The notes beneath the pieces were generated by a model. That model was not told the origin of the DNA. It saw only the letters and a list, made by a program, of their open reading frames with translations, and ran no database searches. A stretch of DNA of 64,000 nucleotides, taken from an uncultured Bacteroides sp. (lineage in GTDB: Bacteria; Bacteroidota; Bacteroidia; Bacteroidales; Bacteroidaceae). The stretch spans positions 16,957 to 80,956 of the forward strand of contig CASGED010000021.1 in assembly GCA_949300425.1 (NCBI GenBank). The letters are read 5' to 3'. Positions 1 to 10,691 of the stretch are shown here, in pieces. A program made the translations under genes and the position numbers. Numbering within the stretch: the stretch's first letter is position 1; every line of letters begins with the position of its first letter.

Positions 1-407
1 CGCAAAGACTCCATCTCGCTATACACGGAGTAAGCCGCTTTCAGGAAAGAATTGACGAAAGACAAAAAAGTGATGATGATGAAAATCAGGCATAGCCGTT
101 GAACAAAAACCATGGCGGTAGAGCCGGCAAAGGCGACGGGGATGCACAGATAGATAACGACCGGTGCTACCATACGGCTCAGATGCACCATCACACTATG
201 GTCGAAGAGAATGTCGTCCCATGTAGCTTTGGTCTGCTTCACTATCCGTGCGATAACCCGCAGCAAGACCTTGCGGCAAAGCATGTCCGCGGCAAAAGCT
301 ATCAACAAGATCAAGGCAAGTGCTATGAACTCATCGATAATCACGGCGGTATCCGGACTTATCCCCCACCCTATCAATATGCTGTCTATATTCTTCAGTA
401 GTTCCAT
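1..407 (-). CDS. MscS-family mechanosensitive channel, N-terminal part (runs off left edge)
   Basis: An open minus-strand frame starts at ATG 407-405 and continues off the window. It begins MELLKNIDSILIGWGI and has three hydrophobic segments near residues 22-42, 80-98 and 100-120. Between them is the stretch KQTKATWDDILFDHSVM, which resembles the loop of YbdG/MscM-like small-conductance mechanosensitive channels. Such channels release solutes from the cytoplasm under osmotic downshock. Only about 135 residues are visible, so the pore helix and C-terminal beta domain are off the window. It starts 2 bp after the stop of the DUF4435 gene and is probably co-transcribed with it. The family call rests on the general pattern of this N-terminal region. 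Confidence 0.6.
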   Translation of the reverse strand, partial: MELLKNIDSILIGWGISPDTAVIIDEFIALALILLIAFAADMLCRKVLLRVIARIVKQTKATWDDILFDHSVMVHLSRMVAPVVIYLCIPVAFAGSTAMVFVQRLCLIFIIITFLSFVNSFLKAAYSVYSEMESL

Positions 408-409
408 CT

Positions 410-1399
410 TTATATAATCCGTTTGACCTGCTCGCGCATCCACTGATAAAGATAAAGCGATTTGTAAGCATCGTTCTTCTTCAACATCAGTTGCACACCC
501 GCCAGGCTGTTCTCATAACTGGTCAATTCATTGTGAAGTTGCTCTACATGAACCGCCAAACGCTTGATTTCCCGCTCACGCTCGCGCCGGAGCTGAGTAC
601 ATACGGGCATCAACAATTTCATCACGACATTGTCCATAATGTGATGCCCCTGTATATAGAGATAGGTCGTATCGGGCGTCAGCCCCAATTTCCTCAGCTC
701 ATCTCCCAAAGCATCTATCTCACTGATGAGCTGAGGAAAGCGAGTGCCCAATTCCGACAATTTCTTGTCCACGACTTTCCGCATCTCCTCCAAGCATTGG
801 TAGGGCTGCTGCAAATCGACATCCTGCAAACGCACACAAGCATTGAACTCGTACATGGGAAACGTATTATTGTCATGCCGGCGGTAAAACCAGATGTTCC
901 ACAAAAACAACGGATAAGCAATGCGCGAATAACGCCGCATGAACTCGGGGAAATCCACAATCTGACGATCATTCAACGTAGCCTGCACACAAACTTCATG
1001 CAAGCTCTCCGCATAGCAGAGGTAATTCTCAATGGCATACGTATAGGTTTGCAGGACATAAGGATTGCCATTGATCCGTCGGGACAAGGCCGTAGCGCCC
1101 TGCATCAAGAAATCGTAATCACTATCCACACAAGCAATAAGCCCCCGTCCCAATTCGTTGGTGTTGAGCGTATTGAGCAACACCATCTTCTTTCCTTTCG
1201 AAAGCGAAGTCTGCGAAGGAAGCATCACCTGGAAGTAATGCTCCTCATCCTCGAACTCGGACAACAAAGTCCGCCAAAAAGCCACATCGTCATAACTTTC
1301 TACATAAGCCACGATGCGGCGGCGTTTCTTCCGGGGCGAAAGTTTCGTTGCGGCGTCCAGGTAGGCGGACGTAAGATTATGGCGAAGAGTCAGAGACAT
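410..1399 (-). CDS. DUF4435 protein with TOPRIM-like acidic residues (AriB-like)
   Basis: This 329-aa protein has the DUF4435 pattern. A conserved acidic site follows the first strand (AYVESYDDVAFW, Glu34) and a D-x-D follows another (IACVDSDYDFL, Asp92/Asp94), as in TOPRIM-type nucleases. The C-terminus (about 265-310) is predicted coiled coil and rich in Arg and Glu. It lies directly downstream of a small SMC/RecF-like AAA ATPase. An ATPase plus DUF4435 pair is the architecture of PARIS anti-phage systems (AriA sensor ATPase, AriB effector nuclease) and of OLD-type nucleases split in two. A defence role is inferred from gene order and motifs. The location beside housekeeping genes would also fit a conserved chromosomal function. 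Confidence 0.7.
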   Translation of the reverse strand: MSLTLRHNLTSAYLDAATKLSPRKKRRRIVAYVESYDDVAFWRTLLSEFEDEEHYFQVMLPSQTSLSKGKKMVLLNTLNTNELGRGLIACVDSDYDFLMQGATALSRRINGNPYVLQTYTYAIENYLCYAESLHEVCVQATLNDRQIVDFPEFMRRYSRIAYPLFLWNIWFYRRHDNNTFPMYEFNACVRLQDVDLQQPYQCLEEMRKVVDKKLSELGTRFPQLISEIDALGDELRKLGLTPDTTYLYIQGHHIMDNVVMKLLMPVCTQLRREREREIKRLAVHVEQLHNELTSYENSLAGVQLMLKKNDAYKSLYLYQWMREQVKRII

Positions 1400-1403
1400 G
1401 CTG

Positions 1404-1446
1404 TCATTTACTGTTTTACAATTTACTATTTACTATTTACAATTTT
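1404..1446. repeat. AT-rich imperfect tandem repeat
   Basis: The 78-bp spacer between the ATPase and DUF4435 genes contains reiterated ATTTAC/TTTACAAT motifs (about six imperfect copies). The same heptamer family forms the cleaner repeat at 3472-3497, so it recurs at intercistronic junctions of this region. Confidence 0.5.
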
Positions 1447-1477
1447 ATCTGCTGTTTACAAGCTGCTATTTTATTCT

Positions 1478-2290
1478 TTACGATTCCTTTCCTTTTTCTT
1501 CCGATATGTCGCTTACTTCGGTCACGGCGTCGAGCCACCCCTCCATGATGACCGCAGGCGAGTGGGTGCTTAGGATAAGCTGCAGGTCCGGATTGAGTTT
1601 CCTTATCATCCCTATCAGCTTCTGCTGCCATTCGATATGGAGCGAGGCTTCCGGCTCGTCCATGAACAGGACACTGTGCGTACCTTCCCGCACTAACACC
1701 GTAAGCAGGATAACCAGCATTTGCTTCTCGCCGGAAGAAAGTTTGTAGGGCAACAACCGTTCGCCGCCCTGGTAGAAAGCGATGTCATTGCTCTTGCGGT
1801 CAATCGTCTTGTGCGTATAGCCAAATAGCTCGTCCACCATATCCTGAAACCGGCGCTTAGGCAGGGACAGACGGGAAGCCTCGGCACGTTGTTCCTCGTC
1901 CCCGCCCAGCATTTCTATCATGCGGTTACCCACGTTCACCTGATAGTCCAAGTATCTGCGTTGCAACAGATAAAGCTGCCAATCCAGCTCGGTATATATA
2001 TGCGGGTCGGCCATGCGGACGGTAAAGTCCCCCGCCACGAGCGGACGGTCGTAGCTACGGATGACATCGTAAGCAATAGTGCCGGCCTCCGGATTGTCGA
2101 AATAGACGTGCACCCCCGTTTCACCTTGCCCTTCCAGGCAGCTTACGGTGCGGTTCAAGATGGTGGTCTTTCCTACTCCATTGACTCCCGCCAGAATGTT
2201 GACGTCGGGCCGCAAATCCCAGGCGATGTCGTAACGATGCCATAATCCTTCGATCTCAATGCGGCGAATATAATTGGCTTTCTTTTCCAT
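1478..2290 (-). CDS. AAA (AAA_21/RecF-like) ATPase, partner of DUF4435
   Basis: This 270-aa ATPase has a complete ABC-type nucleotide site: Walker A GVNGVGKTT (residues 35-43), signature LSSGEKQ (about 185), Walker B LFMDEPEAS (about 210) and an H-loop LSTHSP (about 240). There is only a short region between Walker A and the signature, so it is a compact SMC/OLD-like ATPase without a long coiled coil. It is followed after 78 bp by the DUF4435 gene and probably forms a complex with that product. The pairing resembles AriA-AriB of PARIS, but this protein is shorter than I remember AriA to be, so it may be a related and not an orthologous system. ATG at 2290-2288 is the start. Confidence 0.8.
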   Translation of the reverse strand: MEKKANYIRRIEIEGLWHRYDIAWDLRPDVNILAGVNGVGKTTILNRTVSCLEGQGETGVHVYFDNPEAGTIAYDVIRSYDRPLVAGDFTVRMADPHIYTELDWQLYLLQRRYLDYQVNVGNRMIEMLGGDEEQRAEASRLSLPKRRFQDMVDELFGYTHKTIDRKSNDIAFYQGGERLLPYKLSSGEKQMLVILLTVLVREGTHSVLFMDEPEASLHIEWQQKLIGMIRKLNPDLQLILSTHSPAVIMEGWLDAVTEVSDISEEKGKES

Positions 2291-2370
2291 AAGTCAGGTT
2301 TCTTTTAAAAATACCCTATTTTACCAACATTACTTACAACAGAAAGAGGTCCGCCCCACACAAGGAGGCC

Positions 2371-3465
2371 TTAATCTTTAAAATAAGCGTCGAGCAATGA
2401 CTTGGCGGCGGCAAACGAAGTCAGGTTTCCTTGAAGCACCTGCCGTTCGCAGTCCGGCAACATGGCTTCTATCTTCGGATTGTGGTAGAAACTGCCGCGA
2501 AGCTGCTCGTTGATAGTCTCATACATCCAATATTTGTTCTGCTCATTGCGACGGTAACCAAAGTAACCGTTTGCCTTTACAAAGTCTATATACTGATAAA
2601 TCATATCCCAGATTTCCTTCACGCCTAAGTTATAGAAACCGGAATAAGTAAGGACTTGGGGTGTCCAACCGCTTTCGGGCGCGGGGAACAGGTGCAGCGC
2701 GTTACGGAACTGGGTCGCGGCCAGCTTGGCACGTTCCAGGTTGTCGCCGTCGGCTTTGTTGATGACGATGCCGTCCGCCATTTCCATGATGCCGCGTTTG
2801 ATTCCCTGCAGCTCGTCGCCTGTCCCGGCCAACTGTATCAGCAGGAAGAAATCGACCATGGAATGTACGGCCGTTTCGCTCTGGCCGACGCCCACGGTTT
2901 CCACGAATATCTTGTCGAAACCGGCGGCTTCACACAAAATAATGGTCTCACGCGTCTTGCGGGCCACGCCTCCCAATGAGCCCGCCGACGGGCTGGGACG
3001 GATAAACGACCTGGGATGTACGGACAACTTCTCCATACGGGTCTTGTCGCCCAGGATGCTTCCTTTGCTCCGCTCGCTGCTGGGGTCGATGGCCAGCACA
3101 GCCAGTTTGCCGCCATACTGCTCGAGCACATGCAGCCCGAATACGTCGATAGACGTGCTCTTGCCCGCGCCCGGCACCCCGCTGATACCCACACGGACAG
3201 AGTTTCCGGCGTATGGCAGGCATTTCTCTATGACTTCCTGCGCCACGGCCTGATGCCCGGGCTTCAAGCTCTCCACCAGCGTGACGGCTTGTCCCAGCAC
3301 GGTCGTATTACCTTTCACGATACCATCTACATAATCCGCCACGCTTAGTTCACGCTTCTTCCTCCGTGGGCGGTTCTTCAAATAAGGGTTTACCGATGCC
3401 GGCTGCTCAATACCCGCATTCACTACCAGCCCCTTATATTCAGCATTGTTCTCCGGATGTTCCAC
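2371..3465 (-). CDS. meaB: Methylmalonyl-CoA mutase-associated GTPase MeaB (ArgK)
   Basis: This is a G3E-class P-loop GTPase that protects and reloads the B12-dependent methylmalonyl-CoA mutase, part of the succinate/propionate pathway of Bacteroides. The sequence shows Walker A GVPGAGKST near residue 100, LAIDPSSERSKGSILGDKTRM, the switch region FVETVGVGQSE and the base-recognition motif NKADGDN. No ATG is available at the 5' end. TTG at 3474 lies inside a heptamer repeat, and GTG at 3465-3463 (reading V/M-EHPENN) is the more likely start. The upstream DUF1573 gene stops at 3490, so the two are probably co-transcribed. Mutase genes are not in the window. Confidence 0.93.
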   Translation of the reverse strand: MEHPENNAEYKGLVVNAGIEQPASVNPYLKNRPRRKKRELSVADYVDGIVKGNTTVLGQAVTLVESLKPGHQAVAQEVIEKCLPYAGNSVRVGISGVPGAGKSTSIDVFGLHVLEQYGGKLAVLAIDPSSERSKGSILGDKTRMEKLSVHPRSFIRPSPSAGSLGGVARKTRETIILCEAAGFDKIFVETVGVGQSETAVHSMVDFFLLIQLAGTGDELQGIKRGIMEMADGIVINKADGDNLERAKLAATQFRNALHLFPAPESGWTPQVLTYSGFYNLGVKEIWDMIYQYIDFVKANGYFGYRRNEQNKYWMYETINEQLRGSFYHNPKIEAMLPDCERQVLQGNLTSFAAAKSLLDAYFKD

Positions 3466-3471
3466 CTTGTT

Positions 3472-3497
3472 CAATTTACAATTTACAATTTACAATT
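3472..3497. repeat. 7-bp tandem repeat (CAATTTA) x3.7 at a gene junction
   Basis: Three perfect CAATTTA units and a partial fourth lie exactly between the stop of the DUF1573 gene (3490-3492) and the candidate start codons of meaB (3474 or 3465). The repeat supplies both the TAA stop and a possible TTG start. Changes in unit number would change intercistronic spacing without altering the upstream protein. Confidence 0.85.
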
Positions 3498-4580
3498 CAA
3501 TCACCACTTCCACTTTCGGCCTTTTCGGGTCGTTGGTTATCAGCAGCAGGCGCAAATGACGGGAATGTTCGTCCAAACGTTTCTTTGTTACGGTCAGCCG
3601 CATGCGTGCCGTCTCTCCGGGTCGCAGCGCCGTTTTCTTCAGGCTGACCCCCAACGCCGGATGCGACACCTGCAACTTTCCTATCAGCAAAGGCGAACGT
3701 CCTTCGTTAGTGAGGAGGATGTCTTCCCTTACTTTTTTCTTCTTGGCCAAAAGAGCGCTGAGATCCAGGCTTTCGGCCGAAACGCGGATGGCAGGCGCGT
3801 TCAGGCGTTCCGCCTCAGTCCAGCCGGAAAAGTCGGGCAGTTTTATCATCGAAACGCGAATCTCGTTTTCCCCGCTCACCTTGTCGCCCATAAAACGGGA
3901 CAGATAGACCGAAGTTTGCGTCAAGCCTAAATCGGGAAGTTTCTCCGGATCCAACGTCAGCGCTATTCTGCCCCGTTTCCCCTGTGGCAAGCGTTCCGGT
4001 TCGGCCTTCATGGCCAGGTAAGAAGGCAAATGCATCAATACCGGTTCGTACGAAGCGTCCGACAGGTTCACGACGTCTATGTACACCGTAGGCCGTTCGC
4101 CCCGCCTGATGTCAGGAAATACGATTTCATCCTTGTCGATGCCAATCTGTCCGATGCGGAAAGGATGCGTCAGGCTATAATCTTGCAGTTCGCCCACCAC
4201 TTCACCTTCCATCGCCAAGTAGACCAAATGGGGCGTCGCATTGGTATAAACAGCCACCGACTTATGGAAATGCCCCAAAGCCTCGGCGTCGAACGTCACG
4301 TCTACCCTACCTTTCCCGCCGGGAGCGATCGGCGTCTGTGTCCATTGGGCGGCGGTACAGGCGCAATCCGGTTCCACACCTGTCAGCACCAGCGGTTCCG
4401 TCCCCGTATTGGTAATGACGTATTGCACCGTCAGCGGATGTTTCCACTCTATCTGCCCCGCACGATGCAACCGCGTATTCGATGTGAAGCGCGCTTGGGC
4501 CCGGGCGCCCGCCACCAGCCCGCCGCACAAGCAGAGCATAAGCGCCGCCCGCCTCACCCGTATTTCAAGTTCCCTTCTTC

Positions 4581-4584
<4 letters not shown>
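3490..4584 (-). CDS. Secreted DUF1573 protein (ASH/HYDIN-like immunoglobulin repeats)
   Basis: This 364-aa protein has an N-terminal signal peptide (hydrophobic residues 12-30, then ARAQ). It is followed by DUF1573-type beta-sandwich repeats: VQYVITNTGTEPLVLTGVEPDCACT (about 55-80) and a second at about 275-350 (ILLTNEGRSPLLI). DUF1573 domains are common periplasmic or surface modules in Bacteroidetes; the molecular role is unknown. The CAC motif is the usual Cys pair of the family. Its ATG overlaps the carB stop by 4 bp, and meaB follows 25 bp downstream, so carB-DUF1573-meaB look like one transcript. It is not obviously linked to pyrimidine synthesis. Confidence 0.8.
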
Positions 4585-7808
<3,224 letters not shown>

Positions 7809-7860
7809 GCTGTTTATTCGTTGTTTATTGATAAAATCCTTCACTAAAGCATACTAAAAT

Positions 7861-7892
7861 AAATGCGTTCATCCGGAAAGATAAACGCATTT
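7861..7892 (-). promoter_or_regulatory. Leader hairpin upstream of carB
   Basis: AAATGCGTT (7861-7869) pairs perfectly with AACGCATTT (7884-7892), with a further ATC/GAT pairing inside after one mismatch. The loop is CGGAAA. It lies about 53 nt upstream of the carB start and has no following U-run, so it looks like a leader structure or an operator, not a terminator. Confidence 0.5.
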
Positions 7893-8113
7893 ACCACCTA
7901 AAAACCAGCAGGGAAAATCCTAATCCTTCCCTCTTCCTATGCAAAGGAAAGATTTATTTATGAGATTTGCAAATATTTGATTCTCATTTTCAAGAATACG
8001 TTGATAAATCCCTTCTTTTCACTTCATTTCTCCGCGATTCCGACCGGACGTAGTACCCCGACAGACATATAACTTCTGTTGACGTCCCCATTCCGTAGGA
8101 GTAAAATAGTTCA

Positions 8114-8197
8114 TTTGAGTAAAAGGAATAACTAAATGAGTAAAGACATTCAAACTAAAACATCTATTTTTGTTCCTCAAAAAAAGTTTTACTCAAA
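8114..8197. repeat. TTTGAGTAAAA motif cluster
   Basis: TTTGAGTAAAA at 8114, AATGAGTAAAG at 8135 and the reverse complement TTTTACTCAAA at 8187, immediately upstream of the GH-like start at 8210. The spacing (21 and about 50 bp) is not as regular as in the 22/23-bp arrays elsewhere. It may be a regulator binding region for the 8210 gene. Confidence 0.4.
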
Positions 8198-8209
8198 CAA
8201 TTTTGCGAA

Positions 8210-10492
8210 ATGAATTATAAAACCATGATTTTACTGCTTCCCTTGCTACATATTGCCATAGGAGGTAGTGGCAAAAACAAAGAGAAAGATTGGCTGATAG
8301 ACGGAGAGTCGTTCAAAGCCCGGACGAACGTTCAGGAAGACACCTTGCGGTTAAGCAACGGATTGGTATCACGCACTTTTGTCTTGTCACCCAATGTGGC
8401 CACCATCAGTTTGGACAACCTGATGACGGGGAACAACGAATTAAGAGCCGTACGGCCGGAAGCTATTGTCACATTGGACGGGAAGGACTATCCGGTAGGA
8501 GGCTTGGAGGGGCAACCGGTACAGAACCATTTCACAACAGACTTTCTGCACGAAATGAAGGTATGTGACACGGCTTTTGTCTGCACGGGCTACGAAACAG
8601 GAGAGACCGTAGAACGTTTTCCTTATCGCCCCCATAACGAATGGACCGCCAACAAATATCCGTGGCCGGCACCAGGCAAACGGGTCGTATTTACCTATCA
8701 ACCAGCCCCCAAAATAGCAAACAGGCTGAAAGGAATTACCGTGAAAGTAATATATGAGCTTTACGACAAAGCCCCTATTCTCTCCAAACAGATAGAAGTG
8801 GAGAATGAAGGGACGCAACCGATTGTATTGAATGCGTTCAAATCGGAAATATTGGCTTTGGCCGAAACGGCTCCTAAAGTGCATTACGGTGAACCGCATG
8901 AAGTACGCATGATGGCACAAGAGGTAGGTACCTATACAAAGGACTATCGTAAGAAACCTGTACAGACAGACGCTCCCCGTGACTATATAGACCGTTTCAC
9001 GCAACTGTTTGTCGTGACGGACTATGCCATGGGAGGAGACATGGAAGCCATGAAAGACAATCCGGCGGTGCGGTGGGTGTTTGACCATCCAGAGTATGAG
9101 GCAACGGGCATCCGCTACTATGGGCAATACAAGCCGGCGCGTCTGGAAGTCACTCCGCTGATTGGACCGGATTATGAAATAATGCCGGGAAAGACATTCC
9201 GGTCTTGTACGGCTTTCGAGATGCTAAGGGACGCTACGGATACGGAACGGAGAGGGCTGGCGGAATGCCGTTTTTGGCGCATGATGGCGCCTTGGACGCA
9301 AGAGAATCCCATCTTCATGCATGTCCGCCAGTCGGATGAAGCATCCGTAAAGGCGGCCATCGACCAATGTGCGGCCGTAGGTTTTGAAATGGTCATCATG
9401 ACATTCGGGAGCGGATTTGACATTGAAAACGATTCTCCGGAATACTTGAACCTGATGAAACGCATCCGTGACTATGCCGCTTCCAAAGGCATTACCATTG
9501 GAGGCTACTCCTTACTGGCCAGCCGTGGAGCTAAGGCGGAAGACGCGGCCATCAGCCATAAGACCGGGAAAACCGCCCGGCTGCGTGAAGAGGGAAGCCG
9601 CTTTGGGCTCTCTCCCTGTCTCGCTTCGACGTGGGGTGAGAATTATTTCCACAAGTTACGGAACTTTTTCCAAACTACCCGGATGGGGGTATTCGAAAAT
9701 GACGGTTCTTATCCGGGAGACCCTTGCGCTTCAACCTTCCATAGCGGGCATAAAGGTTATGAAGACTCCCAATGGAAACAGTGGGAAAAGATACGCGACT
9801 TTTACCGTTGGTGCCGTGGCAAAGGAATCTATCTGAATGTACCTGACTGGTATTTCCTCTCCGGTTCCAACAAAACGCCCATGGGATATGTGGAAACCAA
9901 CTGGTCTTTGCCACGAGAATACCAAGAAATCATTGAACGGCAGAACATCTACGACGGCACCTGGCTGAAGACTCCCAGCATGGGATATATGTTTGTCCCG
10001 TTGACTCAATACCACGGGGGAGGCGCACGGGCCACAATCGAACCGCTGCACGAACACTTGGATCACTACCAGCGCAGGCTCCAGAACCTGTTTGGCGCCG
10101 GCGTACAGGCCTGCTATAGAGGGCCGAGACTGTACGACACGGACAGTACGCGTTTGCTGGTAACCCGTTGGGTAGACTTCTACAAGAAACACCGCGCCAT
10201 CCTCGACTCGGACATCATTCACCTACGCCGTCCGGACGGTAAAGACTGGGACGGTCTGCTGCATGTCAATCCGTCCCTGAAAGAAAAAGGACTCCTGTCC
10301 GTTTATAATCCGTTGCCCACACCCATTGAACGGGAAATCAAGGTGCCGGTCTATTACACCGGGCTTCATGAGAAAGTACGCGTAAGGGAACAAGACGGGA
10401 AAGCCAAGACTTATCCTGTAGACAGGGAATACCACATACATCTTAAAATACACATTCCCGCACGTGGGTACAATTGGTATGTATTAGAATAA
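8210..10492 (+). CDS. Secreted TIM-barrel glycoside hydrolase-like protein
   Basis: This 760-aa protein starts with a hydrophobic signal segment (MILLLPLLHIAIGG). The N-terminal half (to about 380) looks like a beta-sandwich. The centre carries barrel motifs typical of retaining alpha-galactosidase-like enzymes: FEMVIMTFGSGFDIEN, TIGGYSLLASRG, GVFENDGSYPGDPC (strand-end acidic residues) and YLNVPDWYFLSG. The C-terminus ends in a beta domain (LSVYNPLPTPIEREI). I cannot assign a CAZy family; a distant GH27/GH36 (clan GH-D)-like enzyme is my best guess. It faces a beta-helix gene tail-to-tail across a GTTAGAAAC array and may be what is left of a carbohydrate locus, given the susD scar at 16.4 kb. 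Confidence 0.6.
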   Translation: MNYKTMILLLPLLHIAIGGSGKNKEKDWLIDGESFKARTNVQEDTLRLSNGLVSRTFVLSPNVATISLDNLMTGNNELRAVRPEAIVTLDGKDYPVGGLEGQPVQNHFTTDFLHEMKVCDTAFVCTGYETGETVERFPYRPHNEWTANKYPWPAPGKRVVFTYQPAPKIANRLKGITVKVIYELYDKAPILSKQIEVENEGTQPIVLNAFKSEILALAETAPKVHYGEPHEVRMMAQEVGTYTKDYRKKPVQTDAPRDYIDRFTQLFVVTDYAMGGDMEAMKDNPAVRWVFDHPEYEATGIRYYGQYKPARLEVTPLIGPDYEIMPGKTFRSCTAFEMLRDATDTERRGLAECRFWRMMAPWTQENPIFMHVRQSDEASVKAAIDQCAAVGFEMVIMTFGSGFDIENDSPEYLNLMKRIRDYAASKGITIGGYSLLASRGAKAEDAAISHKTGKTARLREEGSRFGLSPCLASTWGENYFHKLRNFFQTTRMGVFENDGSYPGDPCASTFHSGHKGYEDSQWKQWEKIRDFYRWCRGKGIYLNVPDWYFLSGSNKTPMGYVETNWSLPREYQEIIERQNIYDGTWLKTPSMGYMFVPLTQYHGGGARATIEPLHEHLDHYQRRLQNLFGAGVQACYRGPRLYDTDSTRLLVTRWVDFYKKHRAILDSDIIHLRRPDGKDWDGLLHVNPSLKEKGLLSVYNPLPTPIEREIKVPVYYTGLHEKVRVREQDGKAKTYPVDREYHIHLKIHIPARGYNWYVLE

Positions 10493-10592
10493 CACTCAAA
10501 GAGGCGCTTGTCCTTATGTAAACTTTTCTAACCCGCAAAAGATATACGAGGCTATGCCTCTAAGGAAGGGCTCAGAACAAAGCTAAGTGAAT

Positions 10593-10667
10593 GTTAGAAA
10601 CCTAAGGGTCGAATGTTTCTAACATTCCCCCTTTAGGTTAGAAACATTCGGCTTCCATGTTTCTAAC
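10593..10667. repeat. 22-bp periodic GTTAGAAAC array (4 units, alternating orientation)
   Basis: The 9-mer GTTAGAAAC occurs at 10593 (forward), 10615 (reverse complement), 10637 (forward) and 10659 (reverse complement). Spacing is exactly 22 bp, with 13-bp spacers of variable sequence. It lies between the convergent 3' ends of the genes ending at 10492 and 10692. The same 9-mer and period recur at 27857-27909. A terminator-like or protein-binding role is possible. Confidence 0.85.
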
Positions 10668-10691
10668 CTAAAAAGTCAACTCCTATACAAC

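Larger units (their letters stand above)
7809..8209. other. Divergent intergenic region carB / GH-like gene
   Basis: About 400 bp without a gene, between the divergent carB and hydrolase genes. It holds a 9-bp-stem inverted repeat in the carB leader (7861-7892) and copies of a GAGTAAA motif near the plus-strand gene (8117, 8138, and inverted at 8188). I found no perfect TAnnTTTG box for either direction. Confidence 0.6.

Noticed and set aside
7809-7844. Upstream ATG giving carB 12 more residues (MKDFINKQRINS)
   Set aside because: The extension does not resemble the CarB N-terminus; MKSNLKKVLVLGSG at 7808 fits family length.
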